NCBI GenBank assembly: GCA_023411775.1
Contig: JAEYOL010000112.1
Coordinates: forward strand, 1 to 45,719
DNA length: 45,719 nt
From: Bacteroidota bacterium
GTDB taxonomy: Bacteria; Bacteroidota; Bacteroidia; Chitinophagales; Chitinophagaceae
Direction: 5' to 3'
The translations under genes were made by a program, and so were the position numbers. Below are positions 33,492 to 41,795 of this stretch, in pieces. Every line of letters starts with the position of its first letter. Position 1 is the stretch's first letter. The notes below the pieces were generated by a model, which saw only the letters and a list, made by a program, of their open reading frames with translations, did not search any database and was not told where the DNA came from.

Positions 33492-35843
33492 CTAATCGAT
33501 CGCGATGCCTACTCTTAGTGCCTTAAGGCCTGAAACGCCCTGTAGTTCTTCGAGATCCAGTTCTTCCAGGTCATCGGTTAATATATTTTGATCCTGCAGG
33601 TAACGGATGTAGCCGATATATTCGTCGGCTTCTTTCTGGCTAAAATACACCAGTGCGATCTTGCAGGGTTGTGTCAACCGTTCCTTTTTATTTTTGAGTA
33701 ATACCTTATCGATCCGCTTTTTCACGATATGGTACCGGATGTTATATGCTCCTTCCACATCAAATCTTTTTTCATCCTTGCGGAATTTGATGTCTATGGG
33801 TTGTGAATGGATAAAGATGAGCTGGGTTGTTTCCACGGGCTTGGCAAGTTGTGGTAACAATGCATTGGAATACCTGGCTATTGCAGCCATGGAAGTAAGC
33901 TGCAAGAGTCTTAAATTTTTTAAATAAATATCGCTGAACGGCTTGTCGGGCGCGATCGATTGGCCAATATAGATATCATATTCCACCCCATCCGTCCTGA
34001 ATTTTTCAAAATAACTGGGATACGCCTGCTGAATCTCGTCTTTCATCATGTCCATATATTTATTGACAGATGAGATAACGGTGTTCATCGATTTCTCGAG
34101 CAACCGGCGATTGGCAGTGGCACTGCCTTTTTCGGGATCGATTGCTTTCAGGTACTCATCAATAACAGGTGCAAGCTGGCGATTGCCTTCTTTAAATTTT
34201 TGCAGGAAGGGATAAATATTATTATCGAGAAAATCATTCAGCCTTACTTCCTGTTTGATGCCCGATGGATCGTTGATGCGGTCGCGCCATTTGCGCGCGA
34301 GGAATATTTTTTCATCAAGCAGTCCAAACCCGGAAGCCTCTTTAAGCCGGTTCAATACATCCAGCAGGATATTGAACTGTACCGCCAGGTCAGCGCGGGT
34401 CGAAGCATTTCTTTCAACCGTTGAATTCCGGATATCAATCGATCCATACAGCGGGTAAACTTTTTCAAAGATAATATCCTCTATTTCCCTTTGCCTGTCC
34501 TGAACATGGCCATCACGGATATAATGCCAGGCTGCTTCGTTGAATTTCCACTGAACTGAGGATTGCACGGCCGTAAACTTATCCTTGACCACCTGGTCGA
34601 TATTGTTGTTAAACTGATCGATATTATTCTTAAGAAGCTGGGCCATCAGGGGTATCGCGGGTTCCAGCTTTGACAACAATGCTTCATCAAGTATTCCAGG
34701 CTTCCCGGTAAATACTTCAAGTGCGCCGGCCAGGGAATTATTAAAGTACACCGGAAGCAGGGCGTAGGATACAATACCTTTTTCTGCCAACATTTTCAGA
34801 TGCGGATGCTTGCTATGATCTTCCTGTAGAACATTGCGGAAAAAAAGTTGTTTCGGGTTTTTAAAATAGGTGTGGGCAAGATCGAGATAAGTGGTCTCCC
34901 CTGTCCCGCTTTCACGTGCCGTACTCAACAATTTACTATTGGAGCATTCAGTGTCATTGAAGATGAGTTTATTGTTTACCTGCAACACGGGTATCACACC
35001 AAACTCCACATCATTTCGTTCCACCAGCGCTTTGAGTGACTCGATGACCTTGTCGTAATGATTTTCATCTTCATACAGGGATTCTGTGAGAATGATGTTC
35101 TTAATATTTTCAATCGCATGCTCTGCGGTCACGTCAGTGATATTGGTTATGCAAAACCCTTCGAACCGGAACATATCGAGCGGTAATTTTTGCTCCAGCA
35201 ACTGCAGGGATTCTTCCGGTGTACTTACACCAAAGTTCAGGTCTTCCAGTTTGAGCTCGGGTAAAGGTTGCGTAGCGTGTATTTCAACAAAACGCGCATC
35301 CAGCCCCAGTTTATAATATTTTGTAAGCCCTGTTTTTTCGTCTTCCAGCGGATGAATAATGTCGCGGGTAAAGAAAGAAGAGAAATTGTATAGCTTATCA
35401 AGCACCAGCGAATAAATAAATTCGAGCTGGTTGCTTTTCAACTCCTGTGGGCTTTTTGTTGTAATGCTTTTGTGAATATTGCCGGTAGTAATATTTGTAA
35501 CAAGGTTGAAATAAGCGTTGGTGCTGTAAAAAATAACTGGTGACAGCGGCAGTGCGAGTGCCCAGAAATGTGATTCCTCGTCCTCGATAATAGGTGAAAC
35601 CGTACCATATACCAGTTGCAACTGTTCCGAATAATTTTTCACCTGTTCTACATCGATCGACTCAAGTAATTCGGGTACTTTTTCAAATTGTTCCACCACC
35701 CAGGAAAAGTACCTGCTCTTATGACAAACAGCTTCGCCCCTCCTTTTCTTCAGGTATTCGACAAATGGCCGGAAACTCAGCACTGTTTCGGGTGCTCGTT
35801 CCAACGTTACCTGCCGGGCCATATGTAAAACTTCTGTCTGCAT
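33492..35843 (-). CDS. GAF-domain protein, last gene of the four-gene operon
   Basis: A 783-residue soluble protein with no signal peptide. Residues about 270-420 look like a GAF sensory domain (IVSYALLPVYFNNSLAGALEVF, followed by LLSKLEPAIPLMAQLL). The N-terminal 230 and the C-terminal 350 residues are helical and unassigned. A motif YGSIDIRNSTVERN (around residue 475) resembles the metal-binding strand of class III cyclases, but the other cyclase residues are not seen. The end (DLEELDLEELQGVSGLK) is acidic. It starts 4 bp after the Omp85-like gene's stop codon. Function unknown; probably a cytoplasmic sensor or scaffold. Confidence 0.78.
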   Translation of the reverse strand: MQTEVLHMARQVTLERAPETVLSFRPFVEYLKKRRGEAVCHKSRYFSWVVEQFEKVPELLESIDVEQVKNYSEQLQLVYGTVSPIIEDEESHFWALALPLSPVIFYSTNAYFNLVTNITTGNIHKSITTKSPQELKSNQLEFIYSLVLDKLYNFSSFFTRDIIHPLEDEKTGLTKYYKLGLDARFVEIHATQPLPELKLEDLNFGVSTPEESLQLLEQKLPLDMFRFEGFCITNITDVTAEHAIENIKNIILTESLYEDENHYDKVIESLKALVERNDVEFGVIPVLQVNNKLIFNDTECSNSKLLSTARESGTGETTYLDLAHTYFKNPKQLFFRNVLQEDHSKHPHLKMLAEKGIVSYALLPVYFNNSLAGALEVFTGKPGILDEALLSKLEPAIPLMAQLLKNNIDQFNNNIDQVVKDKFTAVQSSVQWKFNEAAWHYIRDGHVQDRQREIEDIIFEKVYPLYGSIDIRNSTVERNASTRADLAVQFNILLDVLNRLKEASGFGLLDEKIFLARKWRDRINDPSGIKQEVRLNDFLDNNIYPFLQKFKEGNRQLAPVIDEYLKAIDPEKGSATANRRLLEKSMNTVISSVNKYMDMMKDEIQQAYPSYFEKFRTDGVEYDIYIGQSIAPDKPFSDIYLKNLRLLQLTSMAAIARYSNALLPQLAKPVETTQLIFIHSQPIDIKFRKDEKRFDVEGAYNIRYHIVKKRIDKVLLKNKKERLTQPCKIALVYFSQKEADEYIGYIRYLQDQNILTDDLEELDLEELQGVSGLKALRVGIAID

Positions 35844-35847
35844 AAAA

Positions 35848-38800
35848 TTAAAATCTCATTCCCATCGTAAAATACGGATACCAGCCTTCGCGGGAATAGC
35901 CCGCCACCAGGCTTACGACAACGACCGAAGCGGGAGCAAAATAAATACCAGCGCCGGTGCCATTATGCCATTTGCCTGAATTGTCATGGTTTTCCCAGAC
36001 GCGTCCAATATCCCAAAACCCCGTGATGCCAAACTGGCCGGGAACAATATAACTCGCCACATCTGCAAGTTTGATCCTTAGCTCCAGGTTATTGTAGAAA
36101 CTATGTTGCCCGGCAAAACGATATTGCCGGTAACCATACAGGTTTTCATGTCCACCGATAAACGCCGACTGGTAGAATGCCGCCTTTCCTAAACCAATTA
36201 CGCCGCCCATCCTTTCCGCCAGCACAATACCCGACTGTCGTGTCAAACTTTTGTAAAAAGCAAACTCAGGAATCAATTGCGCGTATGACCTGGCAAAACT
36301 ATTTATCCCTTTGTATGCCTGGAAACGGATATTTATATAACTACCCCATTGCGGAAAAGTTCGATTGTTGCGTGTATCCCGGTTAAACCGGGCGGCAAAT
36401 CCCAGGTGCCATTTTGATTTCTCAAGGGTAAGGCTGTCATATGAACCGATCAGGGAAACGTTCTCGATAAACCTGCCTTTGTTATCATCCTCGTCAAAGC
36501 GATAATAATAAAGAGATGGGCCGATACTAAAGGCTGAACTTTTTGTTCTCCATCGAAAAGCAGGATCCAACTGGTAAGTGCTGTAACGGGTTCGGTAATA
36601 TTTTTTGTAGTCACCGGTTTTATTAAAAACAGTTTCGTTACCGCGTCCAAAGAAATTGACGGTATTGTTCGGCGCCCGGGCCAGGGCCTGCAATACAAAA
36701 TCGGTTTTTCCAATCGCGTGAATCCATTCCCCACCGTATTTGATGCGGTAGGCGCCGGTAGCAAATGCATATCTCGCCAGCAACTGGTGTGAACTGGCGT
36801 AAGGTAGCTTCCGGAATCCTTCCTGTTTAGTAAACTTAAAACCCGCGCCAATGATAAATCCATCGTCAATATTCAGACCTGCCACCACCAGTGGCATCCA
36901 TACATTGTAGAGATTGACCGGGACAAAGGCTGTGTTGAGGCTGTCGGATGAGATATGTCGTTTTATTCCTGACAAATTTCCGGAATAAACCGATTCATTT
37001 GGCTTATTGTAGATATGCGCTTTGCTCTTTGGGCCGGCAACATGAAATGATTTTCGATCATCACCACCAATGATTCGCAATTTTATGGCAGACGCGGTAT
37101 GGTTTAATACTATACTGTCATTACCGCTATGCGTATAGATCCTTATCTCCTTTGTAAGGGCCGGATCGAAATCCTTACTCATGAGTTGCTCTTCAATTTC
37201 ACCGTTCTTGCTGATCTTGGAAATACGAATTTTCAAACCACCGCTTGCTGCATCGTCCACCTGTATCCATTCGTGTTTGTCGGTGGTCTGGATATCGGCG
37301 ATCTTTTGTATGAACCGGTAATACTGATCCATCGCATCCGGTATCCTGTCGCGCCGAGATGCAAGGATCTTAAACAATTTTTCATGTCGCAGATCATACG
37401 CAGGTTTTGGCAGCCTTTTTAAGCCTGCTTCAATTACGGAGTCTGTTACTGTTTCCTTGAAATCCCCGGCTGCCTTCATCCATTCGTCATGTGTAAACTG
37501 AAAAGCCGGGTATGCATTCACAAACCTGGTTTTGAAAAGCACCCATTTCACTTTCTTAATACCAGTATCAAAATCCCTCAGGGTTGGCAGCACATATTCT
37601 TTCGATGCCATCCGGGGCACCAGTCCCTGCGTGACATGAAAGACCTGGTCGCGGTCACGGGGTATGCCAAGGTAATGTTTAGTTTTGCCTTTTACCTGGT
37701 CTTTCCATCTCCACTGGTCTTCATGCCTGTCCCAGTCGCCAAGCAGCATGTCGAGCATACGGGCCTGCAGGAATTCTTTTGCGAGTATCGTGTTATCATT
37801 GTCTTCTCGCAAATTCTTTTTCATCTTTTCGGAGTTGTCCGAATCACCGAGCGGTTCCCTTTCTTCAAACAGTGCAACCATATTGGCAAAAACACGACCA
37901 TGAATTCCAAGACTGGTATCTGGTGCTATTACCCCGATCACAGGTTTCGAATGTGGTACACCAAGGACATTGGCGATCGGTGGTACGATCAGGGCTCCGA
38001 AGGGATGTTGCGCACTGGTGGCATCATCCACCCAGTCGCGGGCGAAAGTTTGACGCAGGTTATCGGGCAAAAGTGCATCCGGGCTTTTCTCCACACTTCG
38101 TAATACCCATTCCTTTCCATCTTTATCTGCGAGTCGAAGCGATTTCGACTGCATGCCCCCACCCCGTTTCAGCGGTATGAGTCCGCCCTCCAGTTTGGAA
38201 ACTCTAAGAACAGGCAGCTTTACCGTTGCCGCCCATTCCTTGCGATAGTTTTCACCAAACATGAACCGGTGAAATTTCCCGACCTCATCGTATGAGGGAT
38301 GTATACGAACATCCACACTATCTCCGGCGATGGCGTAACCGGCAATTGTATCAACCGGTATTATATTTTCAAAAGATTGGGTATATGTGAAGGATTCACT
38401 TGCGGCATCATCAAAGGTTAGAAAACTAAAACGGATACTGCTATCCTCGTATAGATCCGCGATCACATAGCCCGGCCTGTTATCAGCATACTTGGTATAT
38501 TTTCCTTTTACCGTCGATCTGTGCTTTGCGCCAGCGCCGCTCACCACCTGTACATATTTATCGCTGGTCAGTTGCAGCCCGCGTTCATGACCCGATACAT
38601 GCACCAGGTTTGGCTGATCTTTCATTGTTTCGTTCACACCGGCTACCATTTCTTTGTAAACCGGATGCTTGCTATTGTTCGGTCCAACAAAGCCTGAACG
38701 AAAAAACCGGAATATGGATCCGATCCCCGGCAAAGGAAGGTAAAGATGTCGATTGAGGGACGTAAGCGGAAATAGATGATCTTTCAGGGTTCCTTTACTT

Positions 38801-39420
38801 CCATATACACCATAGCTTTGGAAAGGATGTCGAGATATGATCATTATCTGCTTATCCCTGTTGTGGTATCTCAATTCATCCAGGCGGGCCAGTACATCAG
38901 CACGTGTTTTACATTCACAATCTTCTCCCGTCACTTCTGAGGGAAAAAGCCACCAGTCGCTGTTGAAGACGATGATGCTCATCTGCGGATGCAGATCTAA
39001 TTCCACCGGGTCGGGACATATGTTTCCAGGCTTAACAAAGGACAGGGAATCGGCTATCGTTGCTAAAGCGGTAACGGAGTTCTTACCAAGAGTCAACCTA
39101 TTCCATTCCTCGCTGGCATTAATATAATAAATACCAGCGCCTTTAGCGCGGATCGATCTGAATTGTGTGACTAATCGGTCAAGAGCCTGTTCCTGGTCTT
39201 TGCTGCCTGGTTTCAATTCACCAGAAAGAAACTTATTATCATCCAGGAAAACCAGGGTTGTGCGATCCTTCAGAATATGATTCGTGGTACTATTCCACAT
39301 CTCATCGACCCTGCCATCATTGTTTTCGCCAATAAATATCAGGCGGTAACGCAGGCTGTCCTGCGCAGGCGCGAGCATTGTAGAAAAAGCGAAAACAATA
39401 AGACAGTTTAGATACTTCAT
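35848..39420 (-). CDS. Degenerate phosphoesterase / kinase-like / Omp85-like barrel fusion
   Basis: A 1190-residue outer-membrane protein with signal peptide (1-19). Residues about 25-340 resemble a calcineurin-type phosphoesterase, with H198 (ISRHPFQSYG) and H278 (VSGHERGLQ) kept. The other metal motifs are changed: G31-E32 where Asp-x-His/Asp is expected, LDDN at 59-62 for GDN, and NASE at 101-104 for GNHD. Residues about 415-720 hold a conserved unit with GGGMQSKSLRL, VLRSVEK (K445), GDWDRHEDQW (561-570) and PRDRDQVF (587-594), which looks kinase-like. The last 360 residues form a BamA/TamA-type barrel ending in F. Lies 18 bp after the lipoprotein gene. Confidence 0.82.
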   Translation of the reverse strand: MKYLNCLIVFAFSTMLAPAQDSLRYRLIFIGENNDGRVDEMWNSTTNHILKDRTTLVFLDDNKFLSGELKPGSKDQEQALDRLVTQFRSIRAKGAGIYYINASEEWNRLTLGKNSVTALATIADSLSFVKPGNICPDPVELDLHPQMSIIVFNSDWWLFPSEVTGEDCECKTRADVLARLDELRYHNRDKQIMIISRHPFQSYGVYGSKGTLKDHLFPLTSLNRHLYLPLPGIGSIFRFFRSGFVGPNNSKHPVYKEMVAGVNETMKDQPNLVHVSGHERGLQLTSDKYVQVVSGAGAKHRSTVKGKYTKYADNRPGYVIADLYEDSSIRFSFLTFDDAASESFTYTQSFENIIPVDTIAGYAIAGDSVDVRIHPSYDEVGKFHRFMFGENYRKEWAATVKLPVLRVSKLEGGLIPLKRGGGMQSKSLRLADKDGKEWVLRSVEKSPDALLPDNLRQTFARDWVDDATSAQHPFGALIVPPIANVLGVPHSKPVIGVIAPDTSLGIHGRVFANMVALFEEREPLGDSDNSEKMKKNLREDNDNTILAKEFLQARMLDMLLGDWDRHEDQWRWKDQVKGKTKHYLGIPRDRDQVFHVTQGLVPRMASKEYVLPTLRDFDTGIKKVKWVLFKTRFVNAYPAFQFTHDEWMKAAGDFKETVTDSVIEAGLKRLPKPAYDLRHEKLFKILASRRDRIPDAMDQYYRFIQKIADIQTTDKHEWIQVDDAASGGLKIRISKISKNGEIEEQLMSKDFDPALTKEIRIYTHSGNDSIVLNHTASAIKLRIIGGDDRKSFHVAGPKSKAHIYNKPNESVYSGNLSGIKRHISSDSLNTAFVPVNLYNVWMPLVVAGLNIDDGFIIGAGFKFTKQEGFRKLPYASSHQLLARYAFATGAYRIKYGGEWIHAIGKTDFVLQALARAPNNTVNFFGRGNETVFNKTGDYKKYYRTRYSTYQLDPAFRWRTKSSAFSIGPSLYYYRFDEDDNKGRFIENVSLIGSYDSLTLEKSKWHLGFAARFNRDTRNNRTFPQWGSYINIRFQAYKGINSFARSYAQLIPEFAFYKSLTRQSGIVLAERMGGVIGLGKAAFYQSAFIGGHENLYGYRQYRFAGQHSFYNNLELRIKLADVASYIVPGQFGITGFWDIGRVWENHDNSGKWHNGTGAGIYFAPASVVVVSLVAGYSREGWYPYFTMGMRF

Positions 39421-39438
39421 ACAATATTTTGATACCTG

Positions 39439-40278
39439 TCAGGATCGAATGAATTTTAAAACATTCCCCTCCGAAAGATCGTCGCCTTCATTCGAGATAT
39501 ACAGGTTCCCCGCTTTATCAAAGGCAATTCCTTCCGGCTGGTTAAATACATTGCCGTTGAGTTTGCAGGCTTGTTTAATGTTCCAGTTACTATCTGCCAC
39601 CACCAGTAGTTTGTTTACCGACGAGATCACATACCATTCCTGGGTGATGGGGTTCCTGGCAAGACCCGAGGGCCGGAAGCCACGTTTTACTTTACCTGCA
39701 ATCTTTTCGATCTGGTCTGTGTCAAGTGAGAATTGACCCTTCAGAATGACAGAATCACTCAGGTCAAGAATATAACCGCTGACATTCTTTTTTGGATTAT
39801 CGTCGCGACATTTTTTACATAATACATACAAGTGGCTCGTAGCCGGATCGGCATACATTCCTTCGTATTCTCCTTTTGGTAAAATCTTCTTCCATTCCTC
39901 CACCTGGTCTGCTTCCTCGTTTTGCATTTCTGAAAAGGGAAAACGGAAAAAGCTGCCATTGCTTTTCAAAACGATCACCTGCCCGTTTGTAATGGCCAGG
40001 TCTTCATAGTCACCCTGTTTGTCGAATTTTGTATTGTGTTGTCTTTTTACATCCCAGGCGAGTTTGAACACCCTGCCCTGTTCATCCTGCACAGCATATA
40101 TGGTATCACTGTTTCCTTCGTGAAAAGCAATGCCTGAAATTTCCAGCAGGCTTTCCGGTAAATTAAATTTTTCAGGTTTGTCAAGTTGATAATGAGGAAT
40201 GGTTTCCTCCTGGTCTGACAGGCTGGAACAGCCGCTCAACAGGAGCAGCAAAAATCCTGCTGATAGAAATCGGTTCAT
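39439..40278 (-). CDS. SdiA-regulated-type beta-propeller lipoprotein
   Basis: A 279-residue lipoprotein. The lipobox LLSGC places C17 as the lipidated Cys, followed by SSLSDQEE. The mature part has propeller-like strands typical of the SdiA-regulated (PF06977) family: ISGIAFHEGNSDTIYAVQDEQG, GDYEDLAITNG, RPSGLARNPITQEWYVISS and QPEGIAFDKAGNLYISNEGD. The ligand is unknown. It begins 8 bp after the HD/PycTM stop codon and ends 18 bp before the Omp85-like gene, so it is the second gene in the operon. Confidence 0.88.
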   Translation of the reverse strand: MNRFLSAGFLLLLLSGCSSLSDQEETIPHYQLDKPEKFNLPESLLEISGIAFHEGNSDTIYAVQDEQGRVFKLAWDVKRQHNTKFDKQGDYEDLAITNGQVIVLKSNGSFFRFPFSEMQNEEADQVEEWKKILPKGEYEGMYADPATSHLYVLCKKCRDDNPKKNVSGYILDLSDSVILKGQFSLDTDQIEKIAGKVKRGFRPSGLARNPITQEWYVISSVNKLLVVADSNWNIKQACKLNGNVFNQPEGIAFDKAGNLYISNEGDDLSEGNVLKFIRS

Positions 40279-40286
40279 ACGATAAA

Positions 40287-41507
40287 TTAATCACCAAAAA
40301 AAACGGACGCGACAAAAAACGCGATGACCGCGGTAACGATGCCATACATAAATACGGTATACCCTTTACGCAGCAGCCTGTATTTTCTGCCCAGCACTAT
40401 ACCCTGTGAATACAGATCACGGGTAAGACTGCCATACAGGAAATCGCGGTCGCTCATCATTTGCCGCATACCTGCGTCGTAGTCGTCGAAACTCATTTTA
40501 AAATAATTACCAAAAAACAACAGGTTGACCTTCCTGGTGTCAACATCGGCTTTCGTGAATGTGCCCTCGGGTAGCGAGGGCCTGGTGGCAAGTATGCAAA
40601 ATACCATCGTCACAACGCATACCGTCAGCAAAATCAGGGTTGGTATGATCAGGTGGGGATTATCTTCCAGCTTCCGCAAAAGTACACTTAACAATACAGA
40701 AATAATGATGGAAGTGGTCGTGATCATGATATGCGCTTTATTGTCGGCCATATCGCTCAACCGCTGGTGATTGCTGGAACTAACGCGGAACATGGTTTCG
40801 ATGCCCCGCTCAGGTCGGTCGGGTTTCGGCTTTTTTGCAACGGTGGATGTTGCCGGTAAACTGGTACCGACAGTGACTCTCGTTTTTGCCCGCCGGTCGC
40901 TTTTTTCGTGCCCGCCCGCTTTTGCCCTTAATAAAGCCAGGTTTGCTTCTTTTTTTTGCTGCAACAGGTTGCGGCCATAGCTCGTGTGGTAATGATGAGC
41001 TTCCATAAATCTTATCGTACTGCTCCGCCATTCGTCACCCGGGATTTTTCGTCCCAGCTTTTTTTCCGCCTCCCTTCGCATCAGTTTATTTCTCTCCCGG
41101 AAGTGATCGGTTCCGAAATGATACAGGTCGGCATCGCATACAATTTGTTCATTCAGGTTTTTGGGATCCTGCGGCATGCGGGTCGCCAGGATGCAATTCC
41201 GGACCTGGTGGATCGTATCAGGATCCACATTCATACGTTCTAAAAACCCGGCAGCTATCCCAGCGCTTCTTTCTTCATGTGTGCTGGGCTCGCCATCGAG
41301 GTAGCCCGCGTCATGAAACCAGGCCGCAGCCACGACGATAAAGAAGTCGCGGTCGCTGAGCTGGTAATGCGAGGCGATAGTCATCGCATTCGAAGCTACC
41401 GCTTCGGTATGTGTGAGGTTGTGATAGACAAGATCCCGGTCGCCATTATTTCTAAAATATTCAAAGGTGAATTGCTTCACCTGGTCGAGCATCTGGCTGT
41501 AATTCAT
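40287..41507 (-). CDS. HD phosphohydrolase fused to a Pycsar-type (PycTM/DUF5706) membrane effector domain
   Basis: A 406-residue protein. The N-terminal HD domain (about residues 15-170) has YHNLTHT (H29, H33), WFHDAGY (H65-D66) and CDADLYHF (D125, D127), a complete metal set for hydrolysing phosphate esters, possibly nucleotides. A basic, Pro-rich linker (about 195-235) follows. The C-terminal 170 residues match the Pycsar effector transmembrane domain: SSSNHQRLSDMADNKAHIMI, two helices (about 257-305) and a last helix (about 383-403). In Pycsar, PycTM responds to a cyclic pyrimidine nucleotide and damages the membrane. No cyclase is adjacent. First gene of the operon. Confidence 0.88.
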   Translation of the reverse strand: MNYSQMLDQVKQFTFEYFRNNGDRDLVYHNLTHTEAVASNAMTIASHYQLSDRDFFIVVAAAWFHDAGYLDGEPSTHEERSAGIAAGFLERMNVDPDTIHQVRNCILATRMPQDPKNLNEQIVCDADLYHFGTDHFRERNKLMRREAEKKLGRKIPGDEWRSSTIRFMEAHHYHTSYGRNLLQQKKEANLALLRAKAGGHEKSDRRAKTRVTVGTSLPATSTVAKKPKPDRPERGIETMFRVSSSNHQRLSDMADNKAHIMITTTSIIISVLLSVLLRKLEDNPHLIIPTLILLTVCVVTMVFCILATRPSLPEGTFTKADVDTRKVNLLFFGNYFKMSFDDYDAGMRQMMSDRDFLYGSLTRDLYSQGIVLGRKYRLLRKGYTVFMYGIVTAVIAFFVASVFFGD

Positions 41508-41524
41508 ATTACCAATTTTAATCT

Positions 41525-41555
41525 TATAAGAGCTTCTTCAAATCATGCTCTTATA
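41525..41555. promoter_or_regulatory. 9-bp inverted repeat upstream of the HD/PycTM operon
   Basis: TATAAGAGC (41525-41533) and GCTCTTATA (41547-41555) are perfect complements separated by 13 bp. The element ends 17 bp upstream of the HD/PycTM ATG, so it could be an operator for a dimeric repressor or a 5' UTR hairpin. No -7 box near it is convincing. Confidence 0.5.
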
Positions 41556-41664
41556 CTATTCCTTTCCTAAAGTTGATCTATTTAGCAGAAAAGACCAAAA
41601 TCTCACGGTGGCGCCGTGTCGAATTCCGGCCCGGAAAAAAAATCCCCATTTAATTAACAGTTTT

Positions 41665-41690
41665 GTATTAACAAAATTCTGCAGATAGTA
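41665..41690 (+). promoter_or_regulatory. Upstream element shared with the second DUF4832 gene
   Basis: GTATTAACAAAATTCTGCAG and the bases after it resemble 43581-43606 (GTATTAACAGATTCCTGCAC). Near the start codons both genes also share AAAATTCAATAC (41780-41791 and 43619-43630). The common elements suggest that promoter and leader were copied with the gene. Spacing to the ATG differs (131 against 54 bp). Confidence 0.5.
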
Positions 41691-41795
41691 TTAGTCCTGT
41701 TGATAAGAAGTTTAAATGTTGTAACAAAATTATATTGATTTCAGTTAAGGATCAGCGGCATGGTTGTTGAAAAGCAGAGGCAAAATTCAATACTT

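Noticed and set aside
34410..34460. Cyclase-like motif YGSIDIRNST in the GAF protein, which could have been the missing Pycsar cyclase
   Set aside because: Only the first metal-strand-like motif is present; the second Asp motif and the substrate-binding residues of class III cyclases are not seen in the next 150 residues, which are helical.
37489..38103. 204-codon plus-strand ORF
   Set aside because: It is antisense to the conserved kinase-like region of the 1190-residue protein and shows no domain.
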